The notes under the pieces are model-generated. The model was not told where the DNA came from. It searched no databases and saw only the letters and a program-made list of their open reading frames with translations. A program made the position numbers and the translations under genes. A stretch of DNA of 64,000 nt from Streptomyces sp. MH60. Its GTDB lineage: Bacteria > Actinomycetota > Actinomycetes > Streptomycetales > Streptomycetaceae. This document shows positions 1 to 8,363 of the stretch, piece by piece (positions within the stretch are counted from its first letter, which is position 1; every line of letters begins with the position of its first letter). Where the stretch lies: assembly GCF_002939385.1 (NCBI RefSeq), contig NZ_MULI01000009.1, positions 91,824 through 155,823 on the forward strand, in the 5' to 3' direction.

Positions 1-767
1 ACGACCCGGTGCGCGGCGACCTCGAACCCCGACATGTCGAAGATCTGCGACCCGATGTGCGAGTGGATCCCGATCACCTCGAGCCCGTCGAGCGTCAGGG
101 CCCGCCGCACGGCTTCGGCGGCCTGCCCGCCGGCCAGCGGAATCCCGAACTTCTGGTCCTCGTGGGCGGTGGCGATGAACTCGTGCGTGTGCGCCTCGAC
201 CCCGACGGTGATGCGGATCTGCACCCGCTGCCGCTTGCCGAGTGACTGGGCGATGTGCGCGACCCGCACGATCTCCTGGAAGGAGTCGAGCACGATCCGC
301 CCGACCCCGGCGCGGACGGCGCGCTCGATCTCCTCCGGCGACTTGTTGTTGCCGTGGAAGGCGATCCGCTCGGCGGGCATCCCCGCGGCGAGCGCGGTGG
401 CCAGCTCGCCCCCGGAACACACGTCGAGGTTGAGCCCTTCTTCGTGCAGCCACCGCACGACGGCACGCGACAGGAACGCCTTCCCCGCGTAGAAGACGTC
501 GGCGTCGGCCCCGAAGGCGGTGCGCCAGGCCCGCGCCCGGTCCCGGAAGTCGGCCTCGTCGAGGATGTAGGCGGGCGTGCCGTACTCCTCGGCGAGCTGG
601 GTGACGGGCAGTCCGCCGACGGTGACGACACCGTCCGCGTCCCGCCCCACGGTGTGGGCCCAGACCTTGGGATCGAGGGCGTTCAGGTCCTCCGCCGGGG
701 CGGTGTAATGCCCCTCGGGCAGGACATCGGCGTGACGGGGCCCGGCGGGGTGTGCGGAACGGCTCAT
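1..767 (-). CDS. lysA: Diaminopimelate decarboxylase, C-terminus outside the window
   Basis: Converts meso-diaminopimelate to L-lysine, the last step of lysine biosynthesis; a cytoplasmic PLP enzyme of fold type III. Reading the minus strand from the ATG at 767 gives a protein beginning MSRSAHPAGPRHADVLPEG, then a barrel with FYAGKAFLSRAVVRWL (the YAxKA lysine that binds PLP), CSGGELATAL, FHGNNKSPEEI and GIHSHIGSQI, all typical of the family. The reading frame runs off position 1, so about 255 residues of a usual 420-460 are present. It lies 18 bp downstream of the ArgS-like gene on the same strand, an arrangement suggesting one transcript. Start chosen at the first ATG after that gene. Family identification is secure; pathway role is inferred from family. 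Confidence 0.93.
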   Translation of the reverse strand, partial: MSRSAHPAGPRHADVLPEGHYTAPAEDLNALDPKVWAHTVGRDADGVVTVGGLPVTQLAEEYGTPAYILDEADFRDRARAWRTAFGADADVFYAGKAFLSRAVVRWLHEEGLNLDVCSGGELATALAAGMPAERIAFHGNNKSPEEIERAVRAGVGRIVLDSFQEIVRVAHIAQSLGKRQRVQIRITVGVEAHTHEFIATAHEDQKFGIPLAGGQAAEAVRRALTLDGLEVIGIHSHIGSQIFDMSGFEVAAHRV

Positions 768-785
768 GGCGTCTTCGGTGCTCTC

Positions 786-1838
786 TCAGAGGTGGTCGGG
801 TGCGTCGATGCCGAGGAGGGCCAGGCCGCCGGCCAGCACCGCCCCGACGGCTTCGGCGAGCGCCAGCCGGGCACGGTGGGCGGCCGAGGGTTTCTCCCCG
901 CCGCGCGGCAGCACGGTGGGCAGGAACGGCAGCGCGGCGTCGGCGACGGTGACGAGATGCCGGGCGAGCCGGTCGGGGGCGCGGTGGTCCGCGGCGGCGG
1001 CGAGGACACGGGGGTGGTCGGCGAGAGCGGCGAGGAGATCCTGCTCGGTGCTCGCGCCGAGGGGGCCCGGTGCGGCGGTGAACCCGAGATCGGCGGCGTT
1101 GCGGCCGGCGGCACGGGCGCGGGCGTGGGCGTACCGCACGCGGAAGAGGGGGTTGCTCTCACGCTGGACGAGGTGCTCGTCGCCGGCCTGGGGCCGGTCG
1201 TGGGCCGCGGGATGGAGCAGGGCCCAGCGTCCGGCGTCACGGCCGAGGGACATCGGGTCGGCGGACTCGGGGGCGGGGACGGGTCGGACGGTGACGGGCA
1301 GCTCGGCGGGGGCGTGGCCGACGGCGTCGACTCGGACCCCGAGGGCGGAGGTCCAGGCGTCCTCGAACCCCTCGGCGGTCACCCGCACCAGCGCCCCCTG
1401 CGAGCGCAGCAGCCGCGCGGAGGCTTCGGCCACGACGACGGCACGCAGGTCGTGCGGACAGTGCAGCTGCACGACACGCCCGTCGGCGTGGTCGGCGTAC
1501 CCGTACCGCTCCCCGCGGCGCAGGACCTCGCCGACGACTCCGACGGCGGAAGCGGCACCGTCGAGACTGATGTTGAGGAACCCCGGCCCGGTGAGGACGA
1601 CGTCGGTGATCCCGTCGGCCCCGAGGAGGTGGGGCCGCAGCACCTCGGCGACCTTCAGGGGCGGCTGCCCGGCCGGCCGGGCCAGCTGGAGGGCGATGCC
1701 GGTGGCATAGTCCCCGCACCCTCCGGGCCCCGGCGGCGTGACCACGGCACGCGTCGGCACGGCCACGCTCAGCTCCCCCGCGTCGACGGCGCGCCGCACC
1801 GCGTGCAGCACGGTGCGGGAGAGTTCGACGGGGGTCAC
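786..1838 (-). CDS. ArgS-like protein with DALR anticodon-binding domain, lacking a catalytic domain
   Basis: A 350-residue protein from GTG 1838. The N-terminal part resembles the arginyl-tRNA synthetase N-terminal additional domain (GDYATGIALQLAR, and GPGFLNISLD around residue 80). The last about 120 residues (NPLFRVRYAHARARA ... ALADHPRVL ... LPFLPTVLP) look like the DALR anticodon-binding domain. The middle is short and I see no HIGH or KMSKS motif, so it is unlikely to charge tRNA. Similar stand-alone ArgS-like proteins sit next to lysA in other Streptomyces, from memory. A link to amino-acid sensing or lysA expression is only a guess from position. The start follows a short AG-rich stretch and gives the shortest N-terminus consistent with the domain. 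Confidence 0.8.
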   Translation of the reverse strand: MTPVELSRTVLHAVRRAVDAGELSVAVPTRAVVTPPGPGGCGDYATGIALQLARPAGQPPLKVAEVLRPHLLGADGITDVVLTGPGFLNISLDGAASAVGVVGEVLRRGERYGYADHADGRVVQLHCPHDLRAVVVAEASARLLRSQGALVRVTAEGFEDAWTSALGVRVDAVGHAPAELPVTVRPVPAPESADPMSLGRDAGRWALLHPAAHDRPQAGDEHLVQRESNPLFRVRYAHARARAAGRNAADLGFTAAPGPLGASTEQDLLAALADHPRVLAAAADHRAPDRLARHLVTVADAALPFLPTVLPRGGEKPSAAHRARLALAEAVGAVLAGGLALLGIDAPDHL

Positions 1839-1962
1839 GGGACAAGCGTAGGGGAGGAGGGGGGTGGGGAGGCGAACCGATTTGCCGCAGTCCCGGGATA
1901 TGGACGCGGGCCGGGGGCGGCCCGGCTGCACCCGCCCTTCCGCTCACACCGGAGCGGACGCC

Positions 1963-2430
1963 TCACTCTCCCCTGGCGAGCCCGCGCACCCGCGGCACGG
2001 AGGCCCCGGCCCCGGAGCCCGGCCCGGACACCCGGTTGACGACGGACCCACTGACCTTCCGCTCGGCCAACTGCCGTACGAGACCGACCAGCTCGGCGGG
2101 CTCGAAGGGCTTGGACAGAAAGGCGTCGGCCCCCGCGGCGAACCCGGCGTCGACCTCGTACTGCGTACAGGCACTGACGATCGCGATCGGCAGGTCCCGG
2201 GTACGAGGATCGGCACGCAGCCGGGCAGCGGTCCTGAGCCCGTCCAGCCGAGGCATGACCACGTCCAGTGTCACGGCGTCGGGCCGCACCTGATGGACGA
2301 CTTCCAGACACTCGACACCATCGCCCGCGGTCACGACCTCGAAGCCCTCCAGCTCGAGGTTGACCCTGATCAGCTGCCGGATGACCTTGTTGTCGTCCAC
2401 AACAAGAATCCGGCCGGACGCCCTAGGCAC
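1963..2430 (-). CDS. Single-domain response regulator (CheY-like)
   Basis: About 155 residues from GTG 2430. A complete receiver domain is visible: ILVVDDNK (acidic pair), phospho-acceptor Asp in AVTLDVVMPRLDG, the Thr/Ser switch in AIVSACT, and the conserved Lys in DAFLSKPFEP. After it come about 35 low-complexity residues and no DNA-binding output domain, so it would act by protein contact or as a phosphate shuttle. No histidine kinase is adjacent. There is no clear ribosome-binding site before the GTG; a leaderless start is possible. It lies between the ArgS-like gene and the tRNA on the minus strand. Confidence 0.88.
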   Translation of the reverse strand: MPRASGRILVVDDNKVIRQLIRVNLELEGFEVVTAGDGVECLEVVHQVRPDAVTLDVVMPRLDGLRTAARLRADPRTRDLPIAIVSACTQYEVDAGFAAGADAFLSKPFEPAELVGLVRQLAERKVSGSVVNRVSGPGSGAGASVPRVRGLARGE

Positions 2431-2609
2431 AACTCGAGAGTAGGTCGCCCCCGGCCACCGCGTCCGGGTTTTCCCCACTTCCACCCCCCGCGGGGGACAA
2501 CACCTCGCACGGACACCGTCACGGCCCGCCAAAACCCGTTCATGACCACCCCGGGCGAGCTGGTAGTGTTCTACCCGTCGCCGCGAGCAACACCGACCGC
2601 GACGGACAC

Positions 2610-2681
2610 GCCCCCGTAGCTCAGGGGATAGAGCAACGGCCTCCGGAGCCGTGTGCGCAGGTTCGAATCCTGCCGGGGGCA
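2610..2681 (+). tRNA. tRNA-Arg (anticodon CCG)
   Basis: The cloverleaf folds fully by eye. Acceptor GCCCCCG (2610-2616) pairs with CGGGGGC (2674-2680), with discriminator A at 2681. The D arm is GCTC...GAGC. The anticodon stem is ACGGC/GCCGT with loop CTCCGGA and anticodon CCG at 2643-2645. The T arm is GCAGG-TTCGAAT-CCTGC. The CCA end is not encoded (ACC follows). The 3' part from 2637 onward is duplicated at 18822-18867, so this gene is the integration site of the island that follows. The gene stays intact because the element supplies the 3' half. Confidence 0.97.
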
Positions 2682-2682
2682 C
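2637..2682 (+). repeat. attL-type site, 46-bp direct repeat within the tRNA 3' half
   Basis: These 46 bases, from the last four bases of the 5' anticodon stem through the acceptor 3' strand and one base past the discriminator, recur identically at 18822-18867. Tyrosine integrases of actinomycete integrative elements typically recombine in such tRNA 3' segments. The repeat ends exactly where flanking sequences diverge (ACCG here, ACAC at the other copy). Confidence 0.93.
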
Positions 2683-2692
2683 CGGAAATTTA

Positions 2693-2730
2693 GGCCCTGA
2701 CCAGCGGAAACGCCGGTCAGGGCCTTTCTT
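2693..2730 (+). terminator. Intrinsic terminator after tRNA-Arg
   Basis: GGCCCTGACC (2693-2702) pairs with GGTCAGGGCC (2715-2724), followed by TTTCTT. The loop region contains AGCGGAAACGCC, a GCG-GAAA-CGC tetraloop hairpin closely resembling the one after the right-hand repeat at 18898-18911. Confidence 0.85.
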
Positions 2731-2731
2731 G

Positions 2732-3040
2732 TGCATGCCAAAACGCACACGCTATCCGACCGTGAGCAATTGACTGCCATCACGCCGCTGACCAGCCCCT
2801 TTACAGAGACGAGGGCGGAAGGGGCACCGCTCTCCGTCCCGCAGCCGGGGCAGCGGACGCCTACGCGGGACATACGCGGGACGCAAACCCGCGCCAACCG
2901 GCCGACGGTGACCAGCGCGCGGCACGAACCTCTCTGATCTGCGGCTTTCCGGAGCGACCGGGCGTGCGAGGGGACGGCGCGTGGGACCGATTGACTTTCG
3001 CGCGATGCAGGCGGGCCGCCCTAGAGACGGGGAACGGGCC
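2732..3040. other. Left end of the island, no gene recognised
   Basis: About 310 bases between the tRNA terminator and the first island gene. No convincing coding region. It contains the tandem TACGCGGGAC/ATACGCGGGAC at 2862-2882, which includes the 15-bp motif shared with the right end. A role in integrase binding is inferred from position only. Confidence 0.6.
2867..2881 (+). repeat. Left copy of a 15-bp inner-end repeat, putative integrase arm site
   Basis: GGGACATACGCGGGA lies 184 bp inside the left att copy. The same 15 bases in the same orientation are at 18747-18761, 60 bp inside the right att copy. It is preceded by a second partial copy (TACGCGGGA at 2862-2870), so here the motif is tandem with about one helical turn spacing. 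Confidence 0.6.
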
Positions 3041-4264
3041 TCATTCCGGGCTCTCGCCCCTCCTCGGCTCCCAGGCCGCCAGGAGCGCGGAAGCCGGTGC
3101 TGCCCAGTCCTCGGGGCCCTCCAGCAGATCGACGGACTCCATTGAGCCCTCCGGTGCGAGGAGTTGCTCACCGATCCCATGGGGCACCCACAGTGCAGCG
3201 GTTCCCCGATACCAGTCCACGGCAACCTGGTAGACCGCGACGACCGCCAACTCCCATACGGTCAGCGAGTTGTACGTACTCCCACCGTGTGGAGAGCGGT
3301 GCGGGGACGGTATCTGTACGCCTATCAGGCGCCAGGGGCGCCCCGCCGACTGCTCGGCAGCTGCGAGACGGGCTTGGTCGGCCCAGTCGGAGGTCAGCTG
3401 GCCCAGTGCCTCTTCGGCCTCCTCCCGCCCCTTCCGGCGGCGCCCCAGGTTCTCGTGCAGCTCTTGGCCAGCCGACAGCGCAGCCATGGTGACTGACGTG
3501 GCGCCCCAGCGAGCATGGGCACGCCACGCCTGCCAGACCCTCCGCAATACGACGGGGGCATCGCGCCCGAAGATCCCGAAGCCGATGCCGGCGGTCCCCT
3601 CGAGGTCGGCCAGGGAGGCGACGGCTGCGGCCTCGGCGAGCGCCCGGGGAGAGTAGAAACGGATCACCATCTGCCGCTTCTGCTCGACGAGCTTGGCGTG
3701 CGCTATCACCCGCGCTTCGGCCCAGGGATGCAACCAGGGACATGCAGTCAGGGCCTCGCCGGCTGTGATCAGCCGGTCCTGCGTGCCCTGCCAGTCGGCC
3801 AGCAACTCGTCGCGGCATTCCCTTGCCTGCCGGTATCGCTCCCAGGCGTCAGTGTCGTCTTCGTCGTCCGGGTACTCGCCCTGCGACAGCAGCCGTACCG
3901 CCTCGTCGACCTCGGCCTCGTCCGGAAGCTGCTCCTGTACGTCCTCGTCGTCGATCCGTAGCCCGGAAAAGGAGTTCAGAGCGTCGAGAAAGACCGGCCA
4001 GAGGCCGTGGTCGGGCACCGGCCAGCGGCAGCTCCAGTTCGTGCAGAGTCGGGCCAGCGAGGAGACGTCAAGGGTGAAGTCGACGGCGTGCACCGAGGAT
4101 GCCTTGCGTAGGCGGGGGCAGTCTTCGACCGCATGGATGAGCCCGGTCTCGGAAGCCGTGGTGAATCCCCTGAGGGGCGTACCCGTAAACGGACCCAGCG
4201 GTGTCCCGGGCTCGATGCAACGGCCGAGCACAACGGACAACGTTCCAGTTCCTGTCGCGGTCAT
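3041..4264 (-). CDS. Hypothetical island protein, 407 residues
   Basis: I do not recognise this protein. The ATG at 4264 gives MTATGTGTLSVVLGRC; the frame is open further upstream to 4480, but that part is Arg-rich and unlike coding sequence. Visible features are a very acidic segment around residues 118-150 (DDEDVQEQLPDEAEVDEAV, YPDDEDDTDAWERY), a likely helical region around 230-300 with many Ala, Arg and Glu, and a Trp-rich end. There is no signal peptide, no transmembrane segment and no nuclease or ATPase motif I can name. It is transcribed toward the tRNA, in the same direction as the broken integrase about 100 bp upstream. The ribosome-binding site is weak, so the start is uncertain. 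Confidence 0.7.
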   Translation of the reverse strand: MTATGTGTLSVVLGRCIEPGTPLGPFTGTPLRGFTTASETGLIHAVEDCPRLRKASSVHAVDFTLDVSSLARLCTNWSCRWPVPDHGLWPVFLDALNSFSGLRIDDEDVQEQLPDEAEVDEAVRLLSQGEYPDDEDDTDAWERYRQARECRDELLADWQGTQDRLITAGEALTACPWLHPWAEARVIAHAKLVEQKRQMVIRFYSPRALAEAAAVASLADLEGTAGIGFGIFGRDAPVVLRRVWQAWRAHARWGATSVTMAALSAGQELHENLGRRRKGREEAEEALGQLTSDWADQARLAAAEQSAGRPWRLIGVQIPSPHRSPHGGSTYNSLTVWELAVVAVYQVAVDWYRGTAALWVPHGIGEQLLAPEGSMESVDLLEGPEDWAAPASALLAAWEPRRGESPE

Positions 4265-4368
4265 GCGGCCGACAGTAATCCAAGCGCGAGGCCCGTACCG
4301 GCGGCACTCACGACAGCATGAGAACCCCCTTTGCACGGCAGCGCTCGGCCATGCATCGCGTAACGTCG

Positions 4369-5690
4369 CTATTCGTACTGATCCAGCAGGGCCTCGATGT
4401 GCTGGTTGGCGATCGCCTGCCGTCCATACAGGCACTTGGCGTAGCGGGTCAGAAGCACTTCGACGCTGTTGCCGGCGCATTCAGCGACCTCGGTGGGGTC
4501 GACGCCGGCGTTCAGCCAGGTCGACAGAGCAGAGTGGCGCAGGTCGTACGGGCGGCCCGCGAGCGGCGAGTCCACCAGCTCGGGCGGGAGAGCCAGCTCG
4601 CGCGCTTCATGCCAGACCCGGCCATAGGTGCCAGAGGCAACAATGCCGCCGCGTTCGTTGAAGAACAACCGCCCGTCGTCCGCGGTGCCAAAGGTGTCGA
4701 CGCTCTCCCGCCACAAGGCCACCAGTTCCGGTGGCAGCGGCACCACCCGTGTGTCGTCTGGCGGGCGGTTCTTCAGGCCCCGCTCGTCATGGGCTCGTCC
4801 GGTGTCCGTCCACTTCGTGCCTGCCTGCGGCAGCGTGCGGTGCAAGGTGACCCGGCCCCAGCCCTCCGGGGGCAGGACGCAGTCCGGCAGGGCCACCGCG
4901 ACCCGCTTCCGCAGGCCGCAGCCCGGCGTAGTACATGCCGGCGAACACACCGACCAGCCGCCGCCCACGCGCCCGCCGGTAACTCCCGACGTAGGAGGCG
5001 GCACATATCAACGAGCGGGCCTGGACGGGGTTGGCCACCACCCTCGGGTCTACCTGCTGAACGGTCTCCGCCACACGCCAGTTGATGGAGGCGAGTGGAT
5101 CAGCGGGGAGCATGCGCTGCTCGACGGCGTAACGCAGCGCGTTGACCAGGACCTTGTGCTTGTGCCGCTGGGTCTCGGCCGCCCCCACCAGGCCGTCCTG
5201 CCCGAGCCGGAGAGACTGGAGCACAGCTCGCATCACCGCCGGGTCCAGCACGTCGGACAGGGGCCGCGAGGCGCCCCGCCACCAGCGCAGCGCCAGCCGA
5301 ATATCGGCCGGCATCCCGGGCGGCTCCGGGCGGGGCACGACGAACGCCCAGCCCCGCAGCGCGCCGCAACAACTGATCACTCGGCCGACTCCGAACATCC
5401 CGGAGCATCGACAGCGTGATCGCGCACAGCGCGCCATTGGTCTCGTCCCTGGCCTTCGCCGCGATCAGCGGCCAGCGCATCTCCATGTACTGCAACGCGA
5501 AGGCGTACCAGCTCAGACCACCGCGGTGGCCACCAATCTCACAATGGCCCATGCCAGCGCGGTCCTGCTCCACAACAGCTGCTTCCCGGGCGGCCCGGAC
5601 GAACGCGGCGCCGAACTCCTCAGCCAGCGCCGTCGCGCCAGCCACGGCATGGTGATCACCACGCGACATGACAACGCCCACGCTTCCTGC
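4369..5690 (-). pseudogene. Tyrosine-type site-specific integrase, disrupted by two frameshifts
   Basis: Three overlapping minus-strand frames together spell one integrase. The N-terminal SAM-like part (YAFALQYMEMRWPLIAAK ... LSMLRDVRSRPSDQLLRR) is in one frame down to about 5365. The core (LRGWAFVVPRPEPP ... KHKVLVNALRYAVEQRMLP ... AGMYYAGLRPAEA) is in a second frame to about 4912. The catalytic end (LPDCVLPPEGWGRV ... RPYDLRHSALSTWLNAG ... VEVLLTRYAKCLYG, end 4369) is in a third. The catalytic Arg (GLRP), the YDLRH Arg and a C-terminal Tyr (RYAKC) remain. Where the family usually has GHS, this copy has GNS. Two frameshifts make a functional product unlikely. It is the only recombinase in the island and is oriented toward attL. 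A sequencing error at both points is the alternative. Confidence 0.85.
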
Positions 5691-5848
5691 GCGTTACCGC
5701 CTGGGAACGCCGTACCCCCGTACGAACGGACTTCTCATGGCGTCCACCACCTTTCTGTGCAGGTGAACGCCTCAAACCCGCCCGGGCATGACGTCCGACG
5801 CAATTAGCCCTGGACCACGACGGGAGGATGAAAGGTAGGATGGGTAGC

Positions 5849-6112
5849 ATGAGTGAGCCTACTGGCAAGTACTCGATCACCATGCCGCGCGACATCGCGG
5901 AAGCCGCCCGCGCCCGCAGCGGGCCCTCTGGCCTATCCGCCTACGTCGCCGCCGCCGTAGCCCGGCAGATCGAGCGCGACAACCTCAACGAACTCATCGC
6001 CGTCGCCGAGGCCGAACACGGTCCCGTCACCGATGAGGAGATCCAGGCGCTGCGCGACCAGCTCCAGCAAGCCCGCCGGGAACAGCCTCATGATGGAGCC
6101 GACGCCGCGTGA
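5849..6112 (+). CDS. Ribbon-helix-helix-type antitoxin
   Basis: An 87-residue protein from ATG 5849 (in-frame ATGs at 5828 and 5840 are possible; GGTAGG at 5834-5839 fits 5849). The N-terminus GKYSITMPRDIAEAAR followed by SGLSAYVAAAVARQIERD has the beta strand plus two helices of a MetJ/CopG/Arc RHH domain. The C-terminal third (EAEHGPVTDEEIQALRDQL) is an acidic helix of the kind that wraps a toxin. It overlaps the downstream PIN gene by four bases (GTGA), the usual coupling of VapBC-type modules. It presumably neutralises the toxin and autoregulates the operon; both are inferred from family. Confidence 0.85.
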   Translation: MSEPTGKYSITMPRDIAEAARARSGPSGLSAYVAAAVARQIERDNLNELIAVAEAEHGPVTDEEIQALRDQLQQARREQPHDGADAA

Positions 6113-6522
6113 CCCGCTCACCCGCCGTGCCCGGCGGCACCCTGGTCCTCGACAGCGAGGGACTGGCCAAGGCCGTCCTGCGCGACCGGACGGTCACCGG
6201 CTGGCTCGCCCTGGCCCGCACCGACGACATGCGGGTCATCACCTCCGCCGCCACCCTCGTAGAAGTCGTCCACCCCCGCATCAATCGCCCAGCGTTGGAA
6301 TGGACCCTCTCCCGCATCGTCGTCGAGCCGGTCACCGAGCCCCTCGCCCGCCGGGCCGCCGTCCTCCTCGCCGACGCCGGCCTGCACGGCCACAAGTACG
6401 CCATCGACGCCATGCTCAGCGCCACCGCCCTCGCCGCCCCCGGCCCCGTCACGGTGCTCACCTCGGATCCAGGGGACCTCGCCGCGCTGGGCGGCGGACG
6501 CTTCACCGTCATCAAGGTCTGA
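6109..6522 (+). CDS. PIN-domain toxin (VapC-like ribonuclease)
   Basis: A 137-residue PIN domain starting at GTG 6109, overlapping the antitoxin stop. The acidic metal-binding residues are visible: first Asp in LVLDSEGLAK, Glu in SAATLVEVVHP, Asp in KYAIDAMLSATAL, and Asp in LTSDPGDLAAL. VapC toxins cleave tRNA or rRNA; the target here is unknown. With the antitoxin it may stabilise the island against loss, or may act in phage defence with the restriction genes that start about 300 bp downstream. The length is typical of the family. Confidence 0.87.
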   Translation: MTRSPAVPGGTLVLDSEGLAKAVLRDRTVTGWLALARTDDMRVITSAATLVEVVHPRINRPALEWTLSRIVVEPVTEPLARRAAVLLADAGLHGHKYAIDAMLSATALAAPGPVTVLTSDPGDLAALGGGRFTVIKV

Positions 6523-6818
6523 CCGTAAGCCTCCGCGCCTTCGCCACCCAACCGCACGCCACCAGCAGCCTGATCGCCGACCCTCGCACAGACATACAGC
6601 CGGCCGGGAAGACCGAGAGTCGATCTTGCTGCACGCCGCACCTACCCTGCTCCGGGATGGCCATCAGGGTCACCGACGTGCTTGCCGCCCGGCACACCGT
6701 CTCGCCACACTCCCTTCTCCGACCTCCCGGGAGGCGCCGACGACGGAGCGGAGAGCCGTTCGCCAGCCACTACTCTTAGGGCCCTGTGTCACCCCATATA
6801 CGGAAGTGGAGTCCGGCT

Positions 6819-8363
6819 GTGGCCGAGCGGGAAGCGACCGAGCAGCTGTCTCTGCTGCCAGACGCGACAAGGGCGCTCACACTCAGTGAGCTGGAGTCGC
6901 ATCTACTCGGTGCCGCCCATCTCCTGCGGGGACTGGTAGACCAAGCGGACTTCAAGAGCTACATCTTCCCGCTGCTCTTCTACAAGCGCCTGTGCGATGT
7001 CTACAGCGAGGAGTTCGACGACGCTCTCGCCCATTCCGATGGGGACCGCGACTTCGCGGCCAAGGCTGATCAGCATCGTTTCGTCATCCCGGACGGCCAT
7101 CGCTGGGACGATGTCGTAGCGGCGCCCGATGAGAAGCTCGGCCGTGCCCTCACGGACGCGCTCCGCGCGATCGAGAAGGCCAATCCGGACACCCTCGACG
7201 GCATCTTCGGTGACACGCCGTGGACCAACCGTGACCGCATCCCGCCCCACGTGCTGCGGGCACTCCTTGACCACTTCTCCGCACGCTTCCTCGGCGATGC
7301 GCATGCTGACGCCGATCTACTCGGTCAGGCGTACGAGTACCTGATCAAGAAGTTCGCGGACCTGTCCAACAAGAAGGCCGGCGAGTTTTACACGCCGCGC
7401 GCCGTGGTCGAGCTGCTGGTGAACATCCTCGCCCCGGAGCCGGGCGAGACGGTGTACGACCCGGCGTGTGGCACCGGTGGCATGCTGATCGAGGTCACCC
7501 ACCACTTCGCCCGGAAGGGAGTGGCTCCCCAACTGCTGTGGGGCAGGGTCTTCGGCCAGGAGAAGAACCTCACGACCTCGGGCATCGCCCGCATGAACCT
7601 CATCCTGCACGGGATCGAGGACTTCCAGGTGGCGCGTGGAGACACCTTGCGCGACCCACGGTTCTTCGCGGACGGAGGTCTGCGGACCTTTGACTGCGTG
7701 ATCGCGAATCCGCCATTCTCGCTGGCCGCATGGGGCGAAAAGGAATGGGCCAGGGACCCCTATGGACGTGGTGAGACCGGGGTACCTCCGCGCAGCACGG
7801 CTGACTGGGCATGGGTCCAGCACATGCTCACCTCGATGCGGCCCGGCACCGGCAGAGCGGTTGTCGTCCTACCGAAGGGCATTCTCTTCAGGGACGGCAC
7901 CGAAGCCAGAATCCGCGAAAAGATCATCAAATCGGACGCGATCGAGGCCGTCATCGGGCTGGGGGAACGCCTCTTCTACGGCGCCCAACTGGCCGCTTGT
8001 GTCCTCGTGCTGCGCGCGCAGAAACCGAAGGACCGACGACGGAAGATCCTCTTCATCGACGCTTCCGACCAGCTACGCAAGGGTCGCAATCAGAACGTGC
8101 TGGAGGCCGAGCACACCTCCCGCATCCACGGCTGGTACCGCTCCTTCGCGGACATCAAGGGGCGCAGCCGCGTAGTGGGCCTCCCGGAGATCGAGAGGAA
8201 CGGCGGCAGCCTCAACATCCCGCTGTACGTCGGGAAGGACCGCGCGGCCGAGTTGCCACCTCTGAGCGAGGCCGTCGCGGCCCTGGAAAGCGCCCTGACG
8301 GACGCAGCGGTGGCCGAGAACGAACTACGCGGTCTACTCAAGGAATGGAGACTCCTCGGATGA
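6819..8363 (+). CDS. hsdM: Type I restriction-modification DNA methyltransferase subunit, first copy
   Basis: 514 residues from GTG 6819, preceded by a GTGGAG site. GTG 6786 is an alternative, giving 525 residues. The N-terminal helical HsdM domain (LESHLLGAAHLLRGL ... FPLLFYKRLCDVY) spans roughly residues 15-170. The N6-adenine methyltransferase core follows, with SAM motif YDPACGTGGM at about 213-222 and catalytic NPPF at about 297-300. It forms the modification complex with HsdS. Its stop overlaps the next gene's start (ATGA), and that next gene is a second, clearly diverged HsdM. The N-terminal residues EREATEQLSLLPD are not shared with that second HsdM. Both motifs are intact, so methylation activity is expected. 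Confidence 0.93.
   Translation: MAEREATEQLSLLPDATRALTLSELESHLLGAAHLLRGLVDQADFKSYIFPLLFYKRLCDVYSEEFDDALAHSDGDRDFAAKADQHRFVIPDGHRWDDVVAAPDEKLGRALTDALRAIEKANPDTLDGIFGDTPWTNRDRIPPHVLRALLDHFSARFLGDAHADADLLGQAYEYLIKKFADLSNKKAGEFYTPRAVVELLVNILAPEPGETVYDPACGTGGMLIEVTHHFARKGVAPQLLWGRVFGQEKNLTTSGIARMNLILHGIEDFQVARGDTLRDPRFFADGGLRTFDCVIANPPFSLAAWGEKEWARDPYGRGETGVPPRSTADWAWVQHMLTSMRPGTGRAVVVLPKGILFRDGTEARIREKIIKSDAIEAVIGLGERLFYGAQLAACVLVLRAQKPKDRRRKILFIDASDQLRKGRNQNVLEAEHTSRIHGWYRSFADIKGRSRVVGLPEIERNGGSLNIPLYVGKDRAAELPPLSEAVAALESALTDAAVAENELRGLLKEWRLLG

Noticed and set aside
255..2039. 594-residue plus-strand frame at the window start
   Set aside because: Antisense of lysA and the ArgS-like gene; no start context and Gly/Val/Asp-rich shadow composition.
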